A stretch of DNA of 7,004 nucleotides, from NCBI GenBank assembly GCA_946479125.1, contig CAMLET010000168.1, positions 1-7,004 on the forward strand, given 5' to 3'. A program made the translations under genes and the position numbers. The notes beneath the pieces were generated by a model. That model saw only the letters and a program-made list of their open reading frames with translations. It was not told where the DNA came from and ran no database searches. Below, piece after piece: positions 1 through 5,593 of this stretch (position 1 is the stretch's first letter; every line of letters starts with the position of its first letter). Source of the DNA: an uncultured Flavobacteriales bacterium. Its GTDB lineage: Bacteria > Bacteroidota > Bacteroidia > Flavobacteriales > Crocinitomicaceae.

Positions 1-1
1 A

Positions 2-445
2 AATCTTTCTATTAATCAACGAATGGCTTATCATTCGGCGAACAAAAGTGTTCGAAACGAAGATTTGCCTCGTGAACCATTCCAACGTGATGATCTATTG
101 CTTCACTGGAAGAAAATGGCGCATAAATACCGCGCTGAAGAACAGGAACCTTTGTTTTTGGTAATGACGAAAAGAGATCTTGTGCAATTGGACGAGGTGA
201 ACTATTTGTTTGAAACCGACAATACCATTCAAATGGGGCGAATGGAGGCTGTAATGGAAGATTTACTTGGATATTTGCGCACAGAATTGAAAAATTTCGA
301 CCTGAAAATTCGAATTGAAGTGAGCTCACAACAAGTAGAAGAAACAAAATACCTTACCGGAAAAGACAAATTTGAGCGTTTTTCGAAGATCAATACCAAC
401 CTTTTAGACCTCAAGAACCGTTTTAATCTAGATATTGAACCATAA
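2..445 (+). CDS. dnaX: DNA polymerase III subunit gamma/tau, C-terminal part (5' end outside window)
   Basis: This is the last 147 codons of a gene entering from the left; the frame is open from base 2, so the ATG at 23 is an internal methionine. DnaX forms the clamp-loader ATPase core and, through its C-terminal region, ties the loader to the polymerase and helicase. No ATPase motif is visible because that part lies upstream. Recognition rests on the flavobacterial C-terminal pattern: a 'LPREPF' entry into a helical domain with 'LLLHWKKMAHKY', then 'DLLGYLRTELKNFDL' followed by a beta strand, then 'KFERFSKINTNLLDLKNRF' and the terminal 'NLDIEP'. Related DnaX proteins end in similar K-F-x-x-[LF]-x-x-x-N-x-x-[IL]-x-x-L-[RK]-x-x-F-[DN]-L-D-[IL] sequences; this comparison is from memory. 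The stop codon overlaps the next gene in TAATG. The main alternative is a stand-alone protein of about 140 residues starting at 23, which is unlikely given the open upstream frame. Confidence 0.85.
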   Translation, partial: NLSINQRMAYHSANKSVRNEDLPREPFQRDDLLLHWKKMAHKYRAEEQEPLFLVMTKRDLVQLDEVNYLFETDNTIQMGRMEAVMEDLLGYLRTELKNFDLKIRIEVSSQQVEETKYLTGKDKFERFSKINTNLLDLKNRFNLDIEP

Positions 446-1224
446 TGAATAAAATACTCTTTCTTATTTTCCCTTTATTGCTGTTTGCTTCGTGCGGAGA
501 ACCAGATGATGATTCAACAGAACCTGTAACAGAATCAACTGATACGAAAACTCAGGAAACCGAAGCGGAATTTTTCAGCAGATCTAAACGTGAAGTGACA
601 GCTAAACTCCGTATTCCGGCAAATGAAAATTTCAAAATGAAAGTGTACAGAGCTGAAATCAATTCTGACACCATATTGGATGCGATCATTACCGTAAACC
701 GTTTGGATTATGCTATGGAGCAGGCAATTAAAAGCGGAAACCAGGGAAAAGCGGCTGAAATTGGGTTTATGGGGAATTACAACTACTTCATTTACTTCGA
801 TGGAGCTTCAGGTCGTTATTCTGTTCCTATTCCTGTTCCTTCTACTCCGGGAAGAGAACTTGATGTAACATTTGAAAACATCCTTTCTGAGGTTAGAAAA
901 GACGTGATCATTGAATACCGGGTTCGAAATTCAGGATACAAAAGCTACTACAGCGTATTCAACGAAGCAGATCTTTTATTGGTGTTCCAGTGGAAATATT
1001 TTGACAATGCAGGAAATGATGTTCCGGAAGCATTGCTCCATAAGTATGTGAGTCAACCCAATTCGAAAGGAAAGGACATTTACATCTACAAAAGTGAAAT
1101 TGACGGCTACAACAAGGAAATTGGTGATATGTACCAATACGTTCCAACGATTTCCGAGGAAAAGGAATTACTCTACAAGTTCACTTTCGATCCGCGATTT
1201 ACGAAGTATAGATTGGTGAAGTAA
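445..1224 (+). CDS. Putative surface-exposed lipoprotein of unknown function
   Basis: I do not recognise a named family. The 259-residue product begins with a lipoprotein signal: MNK, a hydrophobic stretch at residues 4-15, then F-A-S-Cys17 as lipobox. Phe at -3 is less usual than Leu but tolerated. After Cys17 comes GEPDDD and a Thr/Glu/Asp-rich linker to about residue 42. Acidic residues just after the lipidated Cys are the known lipoprotein export signal of Bacteroidetes, so a position on the outer face of the outer membrane is inferred. The folded part (about 45-259) has alternating beta-type segments. 'INSDTILDAIITVN' at 72-85 resembles the Asp-rich loop of FG-GAP/VCBS repeats, but only one such motif is visible, so a propeller is not claimed. 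The start codon lies in a TAATG overlap with dnaX, suggesting translational coupling. A one-base gap separates it from the esterase gene. Confidence 0.8.
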   Translation: MNKILFLIFPLLLFASCGEPDDDSTEPVTESTDTKTQETEAEFFSRSKREVTAKLRIPANENFKMKVYRAEINSDTILDAIITVNRLDYAMEQAIKSGNQGKAAEIGFMGNYNYFIYFDGASGRYSVPIPVPSTPGRELDVTFENILSEVRKDVIIEYRVRNSGYKSYYSVFNEADLLLVFQWKYFDNAGNDVPEALLHKYVSQPNSKGKDIYIYKSEIDGYNKEIGDMYQYVPTISEEKELLYKFTFDPRFTKYRLVK

Positions 1225-1225
1225 A

Positions 1226-1849
1226 ATGACACTCAAACACTTTACGGTTCAACGCCAACTTCGGTATTCGTTATTTCCTGAATTACCCGAAAACGGAAAA
1301 CATTTACTTGTAGCGCTCCATGGTTACGGTCAGTTAATTCAGTTTTTTGGAAAGAAATTTGAACATCTGGGAGAAGATTTTGTGGTCGTTTGTCCGGAAG
1401 GAATGCACCGTTTTTATCTCGAAGGAACTTCTGGTCGTGTTGGTGCTTCATGGATGACACGAGAATGGCGTGAACAAGACATTTCAGAGAATATTGAAGC
1501 GTTGAATCAATTATTAGGTTCACTTGTTGAGGAATTAAAACCTTCAAAGATCACTGTTCTTGGTTTCTCTCAAGGGGTTGCAACAGCCGCTCGATGGTTG
1601 AGTAATACCAAAATTCCCGTAGATCGCTTTATTGCATGGGCGGGTGTTTTTCCGCCAGATATTTCCATAAACGAAAACCTAAAACTTCCTGAAGAAAGAT
1701 TCGCTGTTATCGGAAATCAAGATCCATATTTCAATGGTGAAATTGCAAACGAAATGATAATGCTTTATAAGAATCTAGATTTCAAAGTAGAGCAATTTGA
1801 AGGCAAACATGAAATTAATGAGGAGCTTTTAATTCGAATTTCTAAATGA
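1226..1849 (+). CDS. Alpha/beta-hydrolase, phospholipase/carboxylesterase family
   Basis: This 207-residue protein is a small serine esterase of the carboxylesterase/phospholipase (YpfH-like) family, which hydrolyses ester or thioester bonds of short or lysolipid-like substrates. The true substrate cannot be read from sequence. The full catalytic set is visible: oxyanion-side motif LHGYGQ at 31-36, nucleophile elbow G-F-S-Q-G at 113-117 with Ser115, acid Asp166 in 'IGNQDPYF', and His195 in 'GKHEI'. 'VCPEG' at 55-59 and 'GASWMT' at 73-78 are further family hallmarks after strand 4. There is no signal peptide or membrane segment, so it should be cytoplasmic. Length is normal for the family. It begins one base after the lipoprotein stop codon and is followed by a 40-base gap before the outer-membrane protein, so it is probably in the same transcript as its upstream neighbours. 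No link to their functions is evident. Confidence 0.85.
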   Translation: MTLKHFTVQRQLRYSLFPELPENGKHLLVALHGYGQLIQFFGKKFEHLGEDFVVVCPEGMHRFYLEGTSGRVGASWMTREWREQDISENIEALNQLLGSLVEELKPSKITVLGFSQGVATAARWLSNTKIPVDRFIAWAGVFPPDISINENLKLPEERFAVIGNQDPYFNGEIANEMIMLYKNLDFKVEQFEGKHEINEELLIRISK

Positions 1850-1889
1850 CAAAACTTCAAATAATTGTAAATTAGAGCACACATTGGTT

Positions 1890-2477
1890 ATGAAGTATTT
1901 ATTCTTCCTTTTTTTGATTATTTCCAGCGTTTCCTTTGCGCAAGAGGACACCGAATTGTATTATTCTGACGAAGAAGAAACGGAGGATAAACGAGTTCCG
2001 CAGGAAATTGGAATTGATGCCGCTTTCAGCGCAAGCACCTTTTCAGGAATGTTTGGCGTTGGTTTGAAATATGGATTTGAAGTAAAAGAAAATCTGGTTG
2101 TTGGTCCAAGTGTTCGTTTCCAACGCACATGGTCGAAACCGGTTTACACAGGATCGGCTTATGCTTTCAATGTTTATGGAGGTGGCGGATTTTTGCATTA
2201 CCGCATGCTGAACTACTTCTTTATTGGAACCGAAATTGAATTACTTTCTTCTCCATTTAATGTTGTTGTTCCAAGTCAAAGCAGAACTTGGGTTGTGACA
2301 GCTTTAACGGGCGGTGGATTTTCTCATGAATTTGAAAATTTCAGGCTGAACGCCGGAGTTTATTACGACATTGCAAATAGTCCGAATAGTCCCTACCGTT
2401 ACGGGTATTTTATAAAAAACGATGCTGGAGTTATTCAGCCAATCATGTACCGTTTAGCTATTTTCTTGCCTATTTAA
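1890..2477 (+). CDS. Outer-membrane beta-barrel-type protein, hypothetical
   Basis: The product has 195 residues. An ATG at 1890 gives a clean signal peptide (MKYLFFLFLIISSVSFA) with likely cleavage before Gln18, the usual Bacteroidetes arrangement; a TTG six bases upstream is in frame but would only add two residues. The mature N-terminus is strongly acidic (residues 19-33, including DEEETED). From about residue 38 onward there are alternating amphipathic strands rich in Gly, Tyr and Phe: 'GMFGVGLKYGFEV', 'LVVGPSVRFQRTW', 'FNVYGGGGFLHYRM', 'YFFIGTEIELL', 'TALTGGGFSHEF', 'FRLNAGVYYDI' and a terminal strand 'MYRLAIFLPI'. About eight strands fit a small OmpA/OmpX-like barrel, with function unknown. 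The terminal residue is Ile instead of the aromatic residue favoured by the BAM signal. One base separates its stop codon from crcB. Confidence 0.75.
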   Translation: MKYLFFLFLIISSVSFAQEDTELYYSDEEETEDKRVPQEIGIDAAFSASTFSGMFGVGLKYGFEVKENLVVGPSVRFQRTWSKPVYTGSAYAFNVYGGGGFLHYRMLNYFFIGTEIELLSSPFNVVVPSQSRTWVVTALTGGGFSHEFENFRLNAGVYYDIANSPNSPYRYGYFIKNDAGVIQPIMYRLAIFLPI

Positions 2478-2478
2478 G

Positions 2479-2844
2479 ATGAAAATACTGTTACTGATAT
2501 TTGTTGGAGGAGGACTGGGAAGCGTTTTGCGCTATTTGGTTGGACAAGGGTTTCAGAAATACAATTTTAACTTTCCTCTTGGGACTTTCCTCATAAACGT
2601 TATAGGTTCCTTGCTAATAGGTTTACTTCTAGGCTACTTCTACAAGCATTCAGGTGACACTCAAAATCTGAAAGCGTTATTTGTTGTAGGTTTCTGCGGT
2701 GGTTTCACCACATTCTCAGCATTCTCAAATGAATCCTTAGTACTCATTCAGCAAAACCAGATTTGGAATGCCCTTCTCTACATTATTGGAAGTATCGTAT
2801 TGGGAATTCTCGCAACCTTTATTGGTTTCATCATCACCAAATAA
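2479..2844 (+). CDS. crcB: CrcB/FluC fluoride channel
   Basis: This 121-residue inner-membrane protein belongs to the CrcB/FluC family, dual-topology dimers that export fluoride and so protect cytoplasmic enzymes such as enolase. Four hydrophobic helices are visible, at about 2-20, 34-53, 64-88 and 98-119. Family motifs are intact: 'GGGLGSVLRY' at 10-19, 'GTFLINVIGS' at 35-44 with the pore-region Asn40, and 'GFCGGFTTFSAFSNE' at 71-85. That last motif contains the Gly/Thr segment of the central sodium site (Gly74-Gly75, Thr77-Thr78) and the two Phe residues three apart (Phe79, Phe82) that line the fluoride path. Length is typical. The gene begins one base after the barrel-protein stop codon and ends five bases before pirin. 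No fluoride riboswitch is seen upstream, and as an internal operon gene it has no leader of its own. A single complete copy suggests a homodimer. Confidence 0.93.
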   Translation: MKILLLIFVGGGLGSVLRYLVGQGFQKYNFNFPLGTFLINVIGSLLIGLLLGYFYKHSGDTQNLKALFVVGFCGGFTTFSAFSNESLVLIQQNQIWNALLYIIGSIVLGILATFIGFIITK

Positions 2845-2849
2845 AACAT

Positions 2850-3734
2850 ATGTCGAACGTAGGATTAATAATTGAAGAAAGAGCCGCAAACATTGGCAAT
2901 TTCATGGTAGGTCGCATTCTTCCATTTCGTGAGAAACGAATGGTTGGACCGTTTATTTTCATTGATCATATGGGACCTGTCTCCTATTCAAACAATGACA
3001 TTTTGGATATCGGACCACACCCGCATATTGGACTTTCGACGCTAACTTACTTGTTCGAAGGAACAGTTTTGCATAAAGACAGTATTGGATCGAATGTAGA
3101 AATTAGCCCTGGTGCAGTTAACTGGATGACAGGAGGAAAAGGCGTTGTGCATTCCGAGCGCACACCAGAACGCATGAAAGGTTCAGGAGGAAATCTTCAC
3201 GGACTTCAAATTTGGGTGGCACTTCCAAAACATGAAGAAGATTGCGAGCCGAGTTTCACGCATGTTGAGGCAAATCAACTTCCAAGCTGGGAAAAAGACA
3301 ATGTTCAATTTAAATTATTAGCTGGCGAACTTTTCGATAAGAAATCGCCTGTTCCGGTTTATAGTCCGCTTTATTTATTGGAAATAAAAAGCACTAAAGC
3401 TGCTCAGATCAATTTCGAGGATGCTCTTTATGGAGAATGTGGTCTTTACATTTTAGAAGGCGGAATTAAGATTGACGGTGAAGTATTTGGTCCGAAGCAA
3501 CTATTGGTAGCTAAAGATGCTAAGCTATGTTCTTTCGAAGTATTAGAAAACACCAGTTTGTATTTGTTTGGCGGCGAGGCGTTCGAAGAAGAACGTTTCA
3601 TTCACTGGAACTTTGTAAGCTCATCAAGAGACAAGATAACAAAGGCAATTGCAGATTGGAAAAGCTTGTCGTTCCCAAAGATTAAGGGCGAAGAAGATCA
3701 GTTTATTCCTATTCCTGATTTTCCTTTTAAGTAA
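2850..3734 (+). CDS. Pirin family protein
   Basis: This 294-residue bicupin belongs to the pirin family: iron-binding cytoplasmic proteins, some with quercetinase activity or regulatory roles, though the function of most bacterial members is unsettled. The N-terminal cupin carries all four metal ligands: His57 and His59 in 'PHPHIG', and His101 and Glu103 in 'GKGVVHSE'. These match the human pirin ligands His56, His58, His101 and Glu103 in order and spacing. Other hallmarks are 'RILPFREKRMVGPFIFIDHMGP' around 22-43, 'LHGLQIWVALP' at 116-126, and a C-terminal cupin ending in 'HWNFVSSSRDKITKAIADW' (252-270) and 'FIPIPDFPFK'. I chose the ATG at 2850, five bases after the crcB stop codon; an upstream in-frame ATG at 2763 would overlap crcB by 82 bases and add 29 residues that do not look like pirin. 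It is the last gene of the plus-strand run. Confidence 0.92.
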   Translation: MSNVGLIIEERAANIGNFMVGRILPFREKRMVGPFIFIDHMGPVSYSNNDILDIGPHPHIGLSTLTYLFEGTVLHKDSIGSNVEISPGAVNWMTGGKGVVHSERTPERMKGSGGNLHGLQIWVALPKHEEDCEPSFTHVEANQLPSWEKDNVQFKLLAGELFDKKSPVPVYSPLYLLEIKSTKAAQINFEDALYGECGLYILEGGIKIDGEVFGPKQLLVAKDAKLCSFEVLENTSLYLFGGEAFEEERFIHWNFVSSSRDKITKAIADWKSLSFPKIKGEEDQFIPIPDFPFK

Positions 3735-3754
3735 AGTCTGGCTGGGTCGGTCTA

Positions 3755-3782
3755 GTCGGGGCGAATAATTATTCGCCCTTAC
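3755..3782. repeat. GC-capped palindrome, possible dispersed intergenic repeat
   Basis: Bases 3759-3778 form a perfect 20-base palindrome: arm GGGCGAATAA followed by its reverse complement. The flanks extend the symmetry to 3755-3782 (GT on the left, AC on the right) with one G-T and one C-T non-Watson-Crick pair. It lies 24 bases after the pirin stop codon. As RNA it could fold into an eight-pair stem with an AATT loop. It is not a standard intrinsic terminator, because the next T-run (TTTTTT at 3789-3794) begins 10 bases after the stem. The form, a GGGGCGAA...TTCGCCC palindrome between genes, resembles dispersed palindromic repeats; copies elsewhere in the genome cannot be seen here. A weak 3'-end or mRNA-protecting hairpin for pirin is the alternative. 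Confidence 0.6.
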
Positions 3783-3835
3783 AGTTACTTTTTTCAATTA
3801 TAGAATTCTGTACAGGACAATGGTTTAGTCACGTT

Positions 3836-3873
3836 CAGCACTTCATGTGAAGTGTCAGAATTAAGAAGTGCTG
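3836..3873. repeat. Inverted repeat with two competing hairpin pairings
   Basis: CAGCACTTC at 3836-3844 is the exact reverse complement of GAAGTGCTG at 3865-3873. A second GAAGTG lies between them at 3849-3854. The left arm can therefore pair with the near copy (6 pairs, 4-base loop) or the far copy (9 pairs, 20-base loop), but not both. No T-run follows on the plus strand, and none directly follows on the minus strand, so it is not a simple terminator. It lies in the convergent gap between pirin and the FKBP lipoprotein gene. It could be a decayed repeat or a structure in a read-through transcript; function is unknown. Confidence 0.5.
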
Positions 3874-3895
3874 TCAACCGGCAATGATGGCAAAG

Positions 3896-3925
3896 AAAAA
3901 GGGGAAACAAATTTTGTTTCCCCTT
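3896..3925 (-). terminator. Intrinsic terminator of the FKBP operon
   Basis: Read on the minus strand, an 11-base arm GGGGAAACAAA (3923 down to 3913) is followed by one base and the exact complementary arm TTTGTTTCCCC (3911 to 3901), then TTTTT (3900-3896). Allowing for a loop this leaves an eight- to nine-pair stem with a GC base. It begins nine bases after the stop codon of the FKBP lipoprotein gene. On the plus strand the same stem is followed by TTCCTTTATT, a weaker T-rich tail, so it may also stop transcripts arriving from pirin. Confidence 0.85.
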
Positions 3926-3931
3926 CCTTTA

Positions 3932-4849
3932 TTAACGTTTTGAAAGCGTTCCCGCTTCGCCGATGTCTTTTAATTCAATGTAGAAGATCAAAATGGAGAA
4001 TGGTGGAATCAATCCATCTGGTGTTCCCTGCGCTCCGTAACCCATTGCTTGTGGTACATAAAGTTTGTACTTCCCTCCTTTTTTCATGAAAGGAATTCCA
4101 ACGCTCCATCCCGGAATTACACCGCTCAAGTTGAAACCAACAGGCTCAGAACCTAAACTTGTTTGTAATGTATCTCCGTTTGCATTCATCAATGAATAAT
4201 GTGTTAATACATCATCTGTGATCTTTGGATTAGCACCTGTACCTTCTTTTACAGCTTCTAAATAAATTCCTTGAGGCAATTCTTTAATTCCTGGTTTTTT
4301 CTTGATCTTGTCAAAGAATACCTTTTCAGTTCTTGTTACTTCAGCAGAAATTCTGGTATTCAATTTATTCATTAGATCAGACATCATTTTTTGTTTTGGA
4401 CCTTCAGCGATCAATGTATCCTGATCACGTAAACCCAATTCAAATCCATAAATGATGTACTTTTTATCGAACTCCGACATGAAGTTCAATTTTGTCCATG
4501 ACTGGCTGAAAGTTGTACCAAACAATTTTCCAATTGCCAATGAACCCGGCACGTTAAACGACTCATTGAACTGTCCGTTTCCAACACATTTCATTAAATC
4601 CTGCTGAGCAGCATCGTTAAATGCATCCGGATTCTCTAATCCATCACAAAATCCTTTCAACAATTGTTCCTTGTCGTATTTTGCTTTGTTTGGATCTTTA
4701 TCCAATTGGTGAGCATGATCTGCTCCAACCAAGTAAGAAAGCTCTTGTTTCGGAGTTTTTAACTCTAAAGTTTCAACATCACCTTTTTTCTCTGCATCAC
4801 CGCAAGAGAATAATAAAGTTGTGGCGATTAGTAAGCTGTAAATTCGCAT
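3932..4849 (-). CDS. FKBP-type peptidyl-prolyl isomerase lipoprotein, diverged active site
   Basis: This 305-residue protein carries a lipoprotein signal (hydrophobic residues 5-14, lipobox L-F-S-Cys16) and an acidic/Lys tail (GDAEKKGD), so it is likely anchored in the outer membrane, assisting folding of exported proteins. Residues about 34-185 form the helical FKBP N-terminal (dimerisation) region. Two similar segments appear there: 'SYLVGADHAHQL' to 'LLKGFCDGLEN' (38-73) and 'GKLFGTTFSQSW' to 'IIYGFELGLRD' (107-142), suggesting an internal duplication. The FKBP domain (about 190-296) keeps Tyr218, Phe239, Val244-Ile245, Trp248, Tyr271 and Phe289. The usual Phe-Asp of 'FDSS' is Leu228-Gln229, so activity may be altered. 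The start follows the fklB stop codon by one base, indicating a shared transcript, and a terminator follows directly. Confidence 0.88.
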   Translation of the reverse strand: MRIYSLLIATTLLFSCGDAEKKGDVETLELKTPKQELSYLVGADHAHQLDKDPNKAKYDKEQLLKGFCDGLENPDAFNDAAQQDLMKCVGNGQFNESFNVPGSLAIGKLFGTTFSQSWTKLNFMSEFDKKYIIYGFELGLRDQDTLIAEGPKQKMMSDLMNKLNTRISAEVTRTEKVFFDKIKKKPGIKELPQGIYLEAVKEGTGANPKITDDVLTHYSLMNANGDTLQTSLGSEPVGFNLSGVIPGWSVGIPFMKKGGKYKLYVPQAMGYGAQGTPDGLIPPFSILIFYIELKDIGEAGTLSKR

Positions 4850-4850
4850 A

Positions 4851-5453
4851 TTAGTTTTCTATTGCAATTAATTCAACATCAAAGATTAAAGTCATAAACG
4901 GTTTGATAGCTCCACCCGGGTGTGGATGAGCTCCGTAAGCCAAATCTTGTGGAATGTAAAGTCTGTATTTAGATCCAACAGGCATCAATTGAAGTGCTTC
5001 TGTCCAACCTTTAATCACTTGGTGTACACCAAAAGTTGCGGGTAAACCTCTTTCAACAGATGAATCGAAAACAGTTCCGTCGATCAAAGTACCGTGGTAA
5101 TGAACCTGAACCGTATCATTTGAACTTGGTTTTGCTCCTGAACCTTCAGAAATAACTTCGTATTGTAAACCTGTTGCTGTTGTGTTAACGCCTTGTTTTT
5201 CTTTGTTCTTAGCTAAGAAATCTTCTCCTTCAGTTTTGTATACTTCAAATTTTGAAGATGTAACGTCTTGTAAATATCCCTGAATAATTCCGTTAGCTTG
5301 TTCTGGTGAAAATTTAAGCGTTTTTCCAGCAAAAACATCAGCAATTGCCTCAGCCATAACTTGTGGATCAATTCCATTTAAATCTTGCTGCATTAAACTG
5401 TCTGCTACCGACATTCCAATACAATAACTCACCGCATTAATATCTTGTGACAT
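4851..5453 (-). CDS. fklB: FKBP-type peptidyl-prolyl cis-trans isomerase, FklB-like
   Basis: This 200-residue isomerase catalyses cis-trans isomerisation of X-Pro bonds. Its layout matches E. coli FklB (FKBP22, about 206 residues): a helical N-terminal dimerisation domain at about 5-75 ('VSYCIGMSVADSL', 'EAIADVFAG'), a linker helix ('FLAKNKEKQGVN'), and an FKBP domain at about 94-197. FK506-pocket and catalytic positions are all present: Tyr119, Phe129-Asp130 in 'VFDSS', Phe141, Val146-Ile147, Trp150, Tyr173 and Phe191. The loop after 'LAYG' is His-rich (AHPHPGG), and the usual IPP is IKP. There is no signal peptide, so cytoplasmic location is inferred. I chose the ATG at 5453, because the 12 extra codons up to 5489 run across the promoter element and do not resemble the family. 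It ends one base before the FKBP lipoprotein gene. Confidence 0.92.
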   Translation of the reverse strand: MSQDINAVSYCIGMSVADSLMQQDLNGIDPQVMAEAIADVFAGKTLKFSPEQANGIIQGYLQDVTSSKFEVYKTEGEDFLAKNKEKQGVNTTATGLQYEVISEGSGAKPSSNDTVQVHYHGTLIDGTVFDSSVERGLPATFGVHQVIKGWTEALQLMPVGSKYRLYIPQDLAYGAHPHPGGAIKPFMTLIFDVELIAIEN

Positions 5454-5468
5454 AGAATTTTTTTTGTG

Positions 5469-5476
5469 CAAAGATA
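5469..5476 (-). promoter_or_regulatory. Bacteroidetes-type -7 promoter element upstream of fklB
   Basis: On the minus strand the bases read TATCTTTG, an exact match to the TAnnTTTG -7 consensus of the Bacteroidetes primary sigma factor. It ends 15 bases before the fklB start codon, implying a very short leader of roughly 8-10 bases. No convincing TTTG -33 box is seen at the usual spacing of about 17-23 bases; one TTTG is only 10 bases upstream and another is 30 bases upstream. It supports separate initiation of the fklB-FKBP lipoprotein operon after metZ. Confidence 0.6.
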
Positions 5477-5500
5477 AGAACTTCAGCAAAGCCGAGTTCG

Positions 5501-5588
5501 GAATTACAAATTACTAATGACGAATTATGAATTATTAATAGATTCCTATCGCTAACAACTGTTAACTAGTAATTTGTAATTCGTCATT
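5501..5588. repeat. AT-rich modular inverted repeat between metZ and fklB
   Basis: GAATTACAAATTACTA at 5501-5516 is the exact reverse complement of 5567-5582 (16 bases). A second set, AATGACGAATTA at 5516-5527, is the exact reverse complement of 5577-5588 (12 bases). The two pairings share right-arm bases 5577-5582, so they are alternatives. The module order on the right is not the mirror of the left, so this is not a simple hairpin. It fills most of the 140-base gap between the metZ stop codon and the fklB start. No T-run follows in either direction, so a standard terminator is unlikely. It may be a dispersed AT-rich intergenic repeat. Confidence 0.65.
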
Positions 5589-5593
5589 CGTAA

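Noticed and set aside
1868..1875. Possible -7 element (TAAATTAG) before the barrel-protein gene
   Set aside because: It has one mismatch to TAnnTTTG, no -33 box at proper spacing, and lies in a 40-base gap; AT-rich chance is as likely.
1884..1889. TTG start for the beta-barrel protein
   Set aside because: It adds only two residues ahead of an ATG that starts an ideal signal peptide; no Shine-Dalgarno site favours it.
2400..2478. Fluoride riboswitch upstream of crcB
   Set aside because: The space is coding sequence of the barrel protein with only one free base, and no riboswitch core motif is visible.
2763..2849. Longer pirin start at the ATG at 2763
   Set aside because: It would overlap crcB by 82 bases, and the 29 added residues (rich in Trp, Tyr and His) are an out-of-frame reading of the last crcB helix. 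The ATG at 2850 gives the normal pirin N-terminus.
3802..3815. Short palindromes AGAATTCT and CTGTACAG as operator candidates
   Set aside because: They are only eight bases each, overlapping, and far from any gene start in a convergent gap; such palindromes are expected by chance.
3868..4089. Plus-strand open frame of 73 codons in the convergent gap
   Set aside because: It runs antisense through the FKBP lipoprotein gene and the terminator, with no recognisable protein features.
5454..5489. Longer fklB start giving 12 extra residues
   Set aside because: The stretch contains the TATCTTTG promoter element, and the residues do not resemble FklB N-termini; MSQDINAVSY from 5453 does.
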